Positions 42,537-51,100 of a stretch of DNA of 51,349 nucleotides are shown here, one piece after another. This DNA comes from Candidatus Dadabacteria bacterium (GTDB taxonomy: Bacteria > Desulfobacterota_D > UBA1144 > Nemesobacterales > Nemesobacteraceae): positions 1-51,349 of the forward strand of contig RKRQ01000089.1 of NCBI GenBank assembly GCA_007571325.1, written 5' to 3'. The notes beneath the pieces were generated by a model. It ran no database searches and was not told the DNA's origin. It saw nothing but the letters and a program-made list of their open reading frames with translations. Positions within the stretch are counted from its first letter, which is position 1. Every line of letters begins with the position of its first letter. A program made the translations under genes and the position numbers.

Positions 42537-42552
42537 CCTAGATAATGAAAAA

Positions 42553-43812
42553 CTAATGCTTGTGGCAAGCGCAGGAGTCTTTGCGGTAGATAAAATTTCC
42601 CCCTGCCATGGAGAACTGAAGATTCTCCCGCTTTGAAGATACTATGCAGAGATAAGGATCGGGATCAATCTTGTTCTGATAATTAATGCATATGATATCA
42701 GCACTTTTTCCAATCTCGAGACTTCCCGTATTTTCTTCAATAAAAAGGGCTCTGGCTCCACCAAGAGTTGCAGCATATACCGCCAAGCTGGCACTACTCT
42801 GTCCTATTCCCTGTTTAACCATCATATAATACAGAGATCTAATCTCCTCAAAGAAATCAAGGTCCGTATTGCTTGAAAGTCCATCGGTTCCAAGTCCTAC
42901 CCTGCCATGATCAAGAATAAGACGCAAGTTTGGTTTCCCCACTTTCAAAAAAACATTGCTCCTGGGGCAAAGAATAATTCCTAAATCAACGCGTCGGGCT
43001 ATCTCCATGTCTTCTTCAGTTACCTGGACCATGTGAACCGCGGACAGTTTTACATCCTTTCCGCGAAGATACTTTTCTATGTATCGCGTCGGAGTATCAG
43101 CAACCGGCCTTTCAAAAGTTTTTTTTCCTATCAATGGAAAGACTTTGCGCTCAAATTCATTGGGAAGTTTTTTTAAAAAATCGACTTCTTCAGGACTTTC
43201 ACCTAGATGAATTCCCGATGCAACCGAATTCTCGCACGCACAAGCGAAAACAGCATCCAAAAGTTCCGGTCCGCAGGAATAAGGCGCATGAGGAAAAGGC
43301 CTTTCCTCGTAAAGATATTCATTTTTAAACTCAATTGAGGGAAGTTTCGGTAAAATGCGGTCAAAAAGTTCAAGAAACGCGATTACTCTTGCTCCCGAGT
43401 TTCTGAGTATTTCCCTTCCACAAAAATCCAAAGATGATATCTCCCCTACAGTTGTGACCCCGCTTTCTATGACATCACGAAGACCAACTCTCATTGAATC
43501 CTTCACAAAGTCCTGATCTATTCCACCGGACTTAAGAACGATTAAGCGCTCAAGCCATCCGGTAAAATTCTTAAAACCCTTGATCTTTCCCTTCGTCCAG
43601 CTTAGTTCAAGGTGGGTGTGAGCATTTATAAAACCGGGGAGTATTATCGAGTTTGGCTTTTCCACTTTCTGAAAACCGGGATAGGATGGCTCGATATTTC
43701 CTGATTCCCCTATATCAACGATACGGCCTCGGTCTATAACCACCGCTCCGTTTCTAATTGGCTGGGAACTTATCGGAACAACAAAGTCAGCCGTTAAAAG
43801 CAGTTTTTCCAT
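42553..43812 (-). CDS. amidohydrolase, probable aminodeoxyfutalosine deaminase (MqnX-like)
   Basis: ILPGFINAHTHLELSWTKG, GIHLGES, HMVQVTEED, LGTDGLSSNTDLD; next to mqnA/mqnD. Confidence 0.75.
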   Translation of the reverse strand: MEKLLLTADFVVPISSQPIRNGAVVIDRGRIVDIGESGNIEPSYPGFQKVEKPNSIILPGFINAHTHLELSWTKGKIKGFKNFTGWLERLIVLKSGGIDQDFVKDSMRVGLRDVIESGVTTVGEISSLDFCGREILRNSGARVIAFLELFDRILPKLPSIEFKNEYLYEERPFPHAPYSCGPELLDAVFACACENSVASGIHLGESPEEVDFLKKLPNEFERKVFPLIGKKTFERPVADTPTRYIEKYLRGKDVKLSAVHMVQVTEEDMEIARRVDLGIILCPRSNVFLKVGKPNLRLILDHGRVGLGTDGLSSNTDLDFFEEIRSLYYMMVKQGIGQSSASLAVYAATLGGARALFIEENTGSLEIGKSADIICINYQNKIDPDPYLCIVSSKRENLQFSMAGGNFIYRKDSCACHKH

Positions 43813-43834
43813 TGAAAATAGGGAACCAGCCGGT

Positions 43835-44713
43835 CTAAAAATTCATCGCGGAGGGATTTTTAAGCTTGGAAAGCAGACTGTCGCTTAATACTCCCGAAAA
43901 AACCTCTTCTACCTCGCCACGCATTGTTATTGACCAGTCTTCCGCAATGTTTATATCAAGATGCCCACCGGGCATCAAAACTCTGAGCTGTCGTTCAGTA
44001 AGACCTGATTTTACGCATGCGGCTGCGACGGCACATGAACTGCTGCCGGAGGCAAGAGTGTAACCCGCTCCTCTTTCCCAGATCAGAATACGAACGCTGT
44101 CGCGCGAGACCACCTGAGCAAACTGAACATTCGTTCTGTTCGGAAAGAAGGGGTGATTTTCTATTTCGGGTCCAAGTTTTCTTATAATATCTTCTCTAAG
44201 TTCATCACAGAAAATAATACAGTGCGGATTGCCCACTGAAACGGCCGTAAAATCAAATTCCCCTGCCCTGAGTACAAGACGCTGAGACACAACTTCTTCT
44301 TTGTTTATGTCTACAGGGATTTCATCCGCCCTGAAAGTTGCCGTTCCCATTTCCACAGTGACATGGTGGACTTTTCCTTCTCTTTCCTCAACTTCGGCTT
44401 TAACAAAACCACCTGGAGTGTCTATGGAAAAAGCTTTACTAGAGGCATGTTTTCTTTCATAAAGGTACTTGGCGAAAATCCTGAGCCCGTTTCCGCTCTT
44501 CTCCGCTTCACTTCCGTCAGGATTGAGAATCCTAAGTCCGAAATCCGCCTTGGCGGAGGGGACAAGAAGCAGTATACCGTCCGAACCTATACCATAATTT
44601 CTATGGCATAAAAGTTCTATGGCAGCCTTGTCGAGATTAAAGTCTATTTCAGTACTGTCTAAGACAATATAATCATTTCCCAACCCGTGTGATTTAACAA
44701 AACAGTTCATCAC
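43835..44713 (-). CDS. dapF: diaminopimelate epimerase
   Basis: KSHGLGNDYIVLD, NPDGSEAEKSGNGLR, GAGYTLASGSSSCAVAAA. Confidence 0.96.
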   Translation of the reverse strand: MMNCFVKSHGLGNDYIVLDSTEIDFNLDKAAIELLCHRNYGIGSDGILLLVPSAKADFGLRILNPDGSEAEKSGNGLRIFAKYLYERKHASSKAFSIDTPGGFVKAEVEEREGKVHHVTVEMGTATFRADEIPVDINKEEVVSQRLVLRAGEFDFTAVSVGNPHCIIFCDELREDIIRKLGPEIENHPFFPNRTNVQFAQVVSRDSVRILIWERGAGYTLASGSSSCAVAAACVKSGLTERQLRVLMPGGHLDINIAEDWSITMRGEVEEVFSGVLSDSLLSKLKNPSAMNF

Positions 44714-44751
44714 TTTATTTTCAGTTTTGGGAAAATATTCTGGAAAAAATG

Positions 44752-44955
44752 CTAATCCTCCAGAATGAAAGTGATTCTGACATGGGAACGGTACTCGGTG
44801 ACCTTCCCATTTTCTATATGGGCATTCATTTTCGTTATCTCGACTCCGGTAAGGCCTCTTATTGTCTTGTTCGCCCTATCAAGAGCCTCTTGTACAGCAT
44901 CATCCCATGATTTCTCGGATGATCCTATCACTTCCGTCACTCTAGCTACAGCCAT
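44752..44955 (-). CDS. dodecin-family flavin-binding protein
   Basis: 67 aa; EVIGSSEKSWDDAVQEALDRANKTIRGLTGVEI. Confidence 0.93.
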   Translation of the reverse strand: MAVARVTEVIGSSEKSWDDAVQEALDRANKTIRGLTGVEITKMNAHIENGKVTEYRSHVRITFILED

Positions 44956-45057
44956 AGCAATCCTCCTTAGAACAGTCCGTCGGTATAATTACAACCCTAC
45001 ATTGTAACTTCATTTCTGCATCTTTGTAAACCTCCGCCGCAGAACATTTGTTTTGCA

Positions 45058-45861
45058 TCATTCAAATTTGTGCTGTCCCGGGGAAATATACCCCACAACA
45101 AACGTTATCACCACAATACAGAATCCAATCACAGCCCCTAGTGCAGCCTTCCTACCTTTCCACCCAAGCGAAAGGCGTCCATTTATCAAAAAGGCGTAAA
45201 GAAGCCACGTAACAGTCGACCATGTTTCCTTTGCCCCCCACGTCCATACCTCGCTCCATATTTCCCTTGCCAGCATAAAACCGATTACCAAACTGATGGT
45301 AAGAAGTGGAAACCCAAGGAGAAGGCTCAGGTGATTTATTTTATCAAGAGTTGTAAGGGAAGGAAATTTTTTCAGATGGTTTCCGATTTTTTTCGACTTT
45401 AGCTGGTTTTCCTGAAATATGTAGATTGCACCTGTGAGAAACGATATAGCGAAAAATGCTTCTCCAAGAAAAATGGAAAGTATATGCGTGAGTATCCAGG
45501 GGTTGGCAAGAGTCGGGTCTTGGGTAATCATGCCATTCGGAATGATCAGGTAGGGAAAGGTTCCAAGAAAAGCAACAGGAAGCACGAACGCACCAAGCAC
45601 CGGGGTCTTGAATTTTAGCTGTGAGACTAAAAAGACAAGAGCTATTAACCACGAAAAAATAAAAAGGGACCTAGACATGCTTCCAGCTAGCGTATCCCCG
45701 CGGATGAGAAAAACGATCAGAAGTGAGGTATGGATAAGCACTCCCGCAATAGCAAAATAGACCCCGACCCGGGAGATTCTTCTTTTCTGAGACCAGAGGT
45801 ACGTTCCATAGGAAAGGGAAGAAAGCAGGTAAAAGAGCGAAATCAGATATATGACCTTCAT
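45058..45861 (-). CDS. cytochrome c assembly protein CcsA/HemX-like
   Basis: Multi-TM; WTWGAKETWSTVTWLLYAFLI (WGxKE-W motif of cytochrome c assembly family). Confidence 0.87.
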   Translation of the reverse strand: MKVIYLISLFYLLSSLSYGTYLWSQKRRISRVGVYFAIAGVLIHTSLLIVFLIRGDTLAGSMSRSLFIFSWLIALVFLVSQLKFKTPVLGAFVLPVAFLGTFPYLIIPNGMITQDPTLANPWILTHILSIFLGEAFFAISFLTGAIYIFQENQLKSKKIGNHLKKFPSLTTLDKINHLSLLLGFPLLTISLVIGFMLAREIWSEVWTWGAKETWSTVTWLLYAFLINGRLSLGWKGRKAALGAVIGFCIVVITFVVGYISPGQHKFE

Positions 45862-45913
45862 TGAAGGTATATTCTATTTGCGTGGCTTGGCAAATACAAG
45901 TTGAGAAAAACTG

Positions 45914-47002
45914 TCAGTTCTCCGAAAGATTTTTCAGACTTTCGGCCTGAAAATGGGAAGTGAGTGGCTCAAGCAGAGGATCAAGGTCTCCTCTGAGCAC
46001 CTCCTCAACCTTATGGAGAGTCAGGCCTATTCTGTGATCTGTTATCCTTCCTTGGGGAAAGTTATAAGTTCTTATCTTCTCGCTTCTGTCACCACTTCCA
46101 ACTTGGGTTTTTCTTGTGCGGGAAATTTCGCGCACCCGTTTGCTCTCCTCCAACTCATAAAGTTTAGCGCGTAGCATGCTCATGGCATGAACTCTGTTTT
46201 TCTGCTGTGAGCGATCATCCTGACATTGTACAACTATTCCTGTGGGAAGATGCGTTATCCTTATAGCTGAATCTGTTTTGTTTACATGCTGACCCCCGGG
46301 ACCGGAGGATCTGAAAGTATCCACTTTTATCTCCTTATCATCTATTTCCACGTCAACCTCGTCAGCTTCGGGCAGCACGGCGACAGTCGCCGTGGACGTA
46401 TGTATCCTCCCGCCAGCCTCTGTAGATGGTATTCGCTGTACTCTGTGAACCCCGCTTTCATATCTGAGCTTACCGTAAACATCTCGCCCTTCAATCTTCA
46501 CAACAAGTTCTTTTATTCCTCCAATTCCTGTCTCGTTTATTGTTATGGTATCGACCTTCCAGCGGCGATTTTCACAATACCTTGAGTACATTCTGAGAAG
46601 GTCAGCCGCGAAAAGCGCCGCCTCTCCTCCTCCGGCTCCGGCTCTGATCTCAAGAAAAACGTTTTTGCCGATATTTGGATCTTTAGGCAAAAGAAGTTTT
46701 CTGAGTCTCTCTTCTAGCTCACTTCTCTCTTTAGAAAGCTCATTGAGTTCTTCGCGTGCAAGAGGGGCAAGTTCCCTGTCATCAAGTAATTCACGGCTTT
46801 GATTAGATATATCAACAACTTCTTTCAGCCTAGCGTAGACAGAAACCACGTCCTCAAGTTCAGAACGTTCCTTAGAACACCTGATTCTTTGTTGTGCGGA
46901 GATGTCAGGGGCACCGAGCTTTTTTTCAAGTTCAATGAACTTCCGCTCAAGCTCCTCAAGTTTTTCAAACAGCTTTCTGTCTTCTATGGGACTTGTTTCC
47001 AT
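45914..47002 (-). CDS. prfA: peptide chain release factor 1
   Basis: EIRAGAGGGEAALFAADLLRMYSRY, SGPGGQHVNKTDSAIRITHLPTGIVV. Confidence 0.97.
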   Translation of the reverse strand: METSPIEDRKLFEKLEELERKFIELEKKLGAPDISAQQRIRCSKERSELEDVVSVYARLKEVVDISNQSRELLDDRELAPLAREELNELSKERSELEERLRKLLLPKDPNIGKNVFLEIRAGAGGGEAALFAADLLRMYSRYCENRRWKVDTITINETGIGGIKELVVKIEGRDVYGKLRYESGVHRVQRIPSTEAGGRIHTSTATVAVLPEADEVDVEIDDKEIKVDTFRSSGPGGQHVNKTDSAIRITHLPTGIVVQCQDDRSQQKNRVHAMSMLRAKLYELEESKRVREISRTRKTQVGSGDRSEKIRTYNFPQGRITDHRIGLTLHKVEEVLRGDLDPLLEPLTSHFQAESLKNLSEN

Positions 47003-48054
47003 TACAGGAGGAAATTATAGACAAAAAATTTCTAAAACGTAAAAAACCTCCGCCCTGAATTTCTATTAAGCAAGGTAAGCGAGAATTTTTAGGGTAAGAC
47101 GTCAAAATTTTTTTTATGATATCTATGGTGTCGCACTGAGCCATGTAGTGGGTTCTCTCAGACGCCTTCAAAAATCAAATATAAGGGTCAGGTCTTAAAA
47201 TTGACTCAAGACGTACTTCCCTCAGACACTCAATCAGTATGTAACCAAAGGCGGAGAAGTATATTCTCAACTGGTTTTAAACCATATACTGTGTAGGAGT
47301 ACGGTCTGAGAACAGCTGCAGTTGCTGAACTTCAATCCTTGTTTTCCATCTCTCCTTGGCACAATACGGCTCCTTGTAAAGAGTCTTTACGTCATATTGT
47401 TCATGTTTAAGCAGGATAGAAATTCTAATTGATGTTATACTGTATATTGATAAGGTTGTTCTCTGATTATATTCTAACTAGCTGAAATAATTATATTATA
47501 AGTACAAATAGCTTTTCCATGTCTCCTGTGAGAAATCCAGTCTTCTTCAAATAGTTTAGGTGAAAATTGAGGCCAATGCCTCTGATGACATAATCAAGCT
47601 TCAACTCTTTACGAACGCGTTTAATGATGCGCAATACACCCATGTAGTTACGCACCGGCAGTCGGTATGGCTCATTCATATAAAGCGGCAAGTGCCAATC
47701 GACAGCCAGCAAACTTTGTCATTGGCATTATGTGTCTACTTCACCAAACAGGGATATTCCCAAGTCAGAAGATAGCTTGTGGGTATTAGAGATAACTTTC
47801 TCTAGCACGATGGAAGGGGTCAAGTCTTGTAGAAAATCCCTCGCAGGCACGGAATCTTGAGAGTTGTGTGGTTTTGAAACGGACTTTGACCGACTATATG
47901 CAAAAAAACTTGCAAATGCTGGTTTTCAAGGTAAGTTAAATCGGCAATGTCGTAAAGCTTTTTTATCAAATATGAAAACTCCATTTGTTTAGCGTTACAC
48001 TTTGTGTTCATAAGGTTTTTGTCTTCTATCGTTTTAAGTTGCGAAGTGATTAGG

Positions 48055-48071
48055 TTTTTTTACCCCCCCCC
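48055..48071 (+). repeat. homopolymer tract T7-A-C9 upstream of repeat-protein ORF (candidate slippage site)
   Basis: T run 48055-48061, A 48062, C run 48063-48071; 32 nt before ATG at 48104. Confidence 0.85.
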
Positions 48072-48103
48072 ATTATGAGAAAGTTTAGGAAAAGGAGGAA
48101 AAA

Positions 48104-51100
48104 ATGGGATTATCTCTCTATTCCACTATGTACTACTTGTATTGTAGGCTAAACTACCTTACAGGCATTGTCTTAGCCGGTTTTATTTTAACTTTCCTTA
48201 TATATAACCATAGCACCTTTGCCACTCCGGTTCAAAACAACGAGTGTGGCTCCCTGCCATCTGCCAGCGGCACCATCACCTGCGACACCTCCACATACAG
48301 CACGTCGGGCGACGGGGGCATCTGGTACGATATAACTGCTTCCAGCACTTCTAACAAAAATTTCACGTTCGACTTAGATGATGAAATCGATATCAAATTC
48401 GTCACTGAGTACGATTCTGTTAACGGTTGGACTAAAATTCTCGACTCAGTTATGGAGAACGACCTTCACGGAAGTAAGTGCGATGACCCTTATGATTTCG
48501 GTGAATGTGAGGATGCCGCTGCTGTCAGGATTTTGAGGAATACTTATGTCGGGGACATAACCATCAATTCGTCTGCAAATATCGATGCAAGAACCAAGGA
48601 TGACTTCCATATTTTTGAGGACGAGGAGATGGGTATATATGTCAGGCAAAGGACTAAAGCCGACCTGACCCTGAACGCAACGGGCGGGACCATTATGTCT
48701 AGTGGGGAAGGTATATACTTAAGCCATACGGGTGCAAGCGGCGATATAAATCTAAACCTGTCCGGCGTCACAATCATTGCAGGTGATCGAGGCAATAATG
48801 ATGATGACAGCACTCCAGAACCGGTATCTAGTATAACACAAGGCGTTTTTGCGCAGATGGAACCCAGTACTACAGGTGATTTAACAATCACTATGTCTGG
48901 AGGAAGCATCAAAAATCTCTATGGACATGGCATCTTGGCAAATCAGGAAGGGAGAGGAACTTTAGACATAACGATATCGGGTACAGCGAAAATAGAGTCA
49001 GTGGATGCTTCCGGGGTCTCGGGGCTCCTTAGTTACAATAGTAGCAGTGGCTTTAGTAGCAGTGGCTTGAAAATTAATATGTTGGGAGGAAAAATCCATG
49101 TCGAGGGAAACCGAACTGGATCTGAAGGTAGAGCCCATGGTATCCATGCCCGGAAGAGTACTTCCAACACGGTGAATGGCGACTTCAATATAAAAATGTC
49201 CTGGGGAGAAATCGTGACAGAGAAAAAGCTCGCCCACGGTATTTTTGCAGATCAGATATGGACAGGGGACATCAATATCGATATGTCGGGGTATATCCAG
49301 ACGAAAAAATCAGAAGCTCTCGGCATCCACGGAAACCACACCGGAACCGGCGATATCACTATCAATCTGAAGGATGACGGATACATACGGACTGAAGGGT
49401 CAGAAGCCTACGGTATCTATGCAAACCACACCGGAACCGGTGATGTCGCCATCAATTTGAAGGACACCGACGATACCGAGACCAGTAAAATACAGACGGA
49501 GGGAAACGATTCCTACGGTATCTATGCAAACCACACCGGAGATGATGATATCACCATTGATGTATTCGGCGTTTTAATCCGGACGGGCGTAACCAAACAA
49601 GACGGGACGGTGACCGGAGACTCCGCCCACGGCATCTATGGAAAACACACAGGCGGTGGCGACCTGACTATCAGCCTGCGCGGCGAAGGAAAAATCCAGA
49701 CGATCGGAGACTCCGCCCACGGCATCTATGGCTACCGAACCGGAGCCGGTAGCGGTAAAATCAACATTGACATGTTTGTCGAGAGCGCCAATACCGGAGA
49801 CTGCAGCAGTAATAATACCGCAGACTGCGACATTCTGACCAAAGGTAACGACTCTCACGGTATTTATGGCTACCGAACCGGAAACGGCAACATTGACATC
49901 GATATCGATATGACCGGCGGAGACATTCTGACCGAAGGTACAGAATCCCACGGCATTTATGGCCGCCAATTCACCGGAAGCGGCAATATCGACATCGATA
50001 TGACCGGCGGCAGCATTCTGACCGAAGAGGTACGCTCCTACGGCATCTATGGAAACCATACAGGATCCGCTGCCAATTCTTCCGATAATGTAATCGATAT
50101 AAAGATGGCCGGCGGAGGTATTTTGACCAAGGGCGACTACGCCACCGGCATCAGGGGAATCAGCTCTACCGCAACCGGCGATGTCTCGATCGAACTTATG
50201 GGAGATGGCTCCATCCACACCCAAGGGGACTACGCCGAGGGCATCTATGGAAACTACACCGGAAACGGTGATCTCACGATCAGCCTGCGCGGTGGTAAAG
50301 GAGAAATCCAGACAACGGGAGACTCCGCCCACGGTATCTATGGAAATCACACCGGAAACGGTGATCTCACGATCAACTTCAACGGCTCCATTGAGACGTT
50401 AGGGGCGGGCGCTCATGGTATTCTCGCAAATCACAGTGGAACCACAGCCGATATATCCATTCACATGTCTGGCGGCAATGTCGTTACCCATGCCAGTGAC
50501 GCCTACCCGATCCATTTCATGTCCTCAAGCGCCAACAAAACCCTGACACTTAGCAACACCCTTATTGAACACGACATCGCAGACGGCAGTTTCGGAACTG
50601 CAATCAGCTTTTCGGGCAACAGCGACGACTTGTTGAGGGTCGAGGGTGGGGGTAAAACCACGATCCGTGGAGATGTGAATTTCTCTGAAGGAAATGACAG
50701 CCTCGTATTCTACACAGACCCAAACCAGGGAACCGTGGAGTTTGCCCATGAAGGCGGCATGATGATCGACCTTGAGCATATCTCCAAGATTGGTTCGGGA
50801 GTGGCGAGGCTACACTCTCTAAGCGTAGAGAGCGGGATTATGTCGCTTGAGAACGGCGATCTGCGTTTGAACGGCCATCTTGATCTCGGTGCAGACGGAG
50901 TTTTGATGATTCACGACCCGTCTCGGTTGATTTTTGAGTCAGGTGAAGAGCCGGATGACTACGGGCGTATAACGGCCAGTAAAGTAAGCTTCATGAGTCA
51001 GAACTCCAGGTTATATCTAAGTGAAGGAGCAAATCCTGCGCTTGACGAAAAGGACGTACTGCTGGTGAACTCGGAAGAACAAGAAGTCAAAGGAGGACAT

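Noticed and set aside
47820-48011. 63-aa minus-strand ORF (MNTKCNAKQMEFSYLIKKLYDIADLTYLENQ...) next to the poly-C tract
   Set aside because: No recognisable family and no convincing RBS seen; kept only as part of the possible decayed region.
49574-50350. 258-aa minus-strand ORF inside the repeat protein (AVDAVGGVS-type repeats)
   Set aside because: Antisense reading of the repeat-encoding + strand ORF; periodicity is inherited from the sense repeats and the sense frame has RBS, signal peptide and full-length openness.
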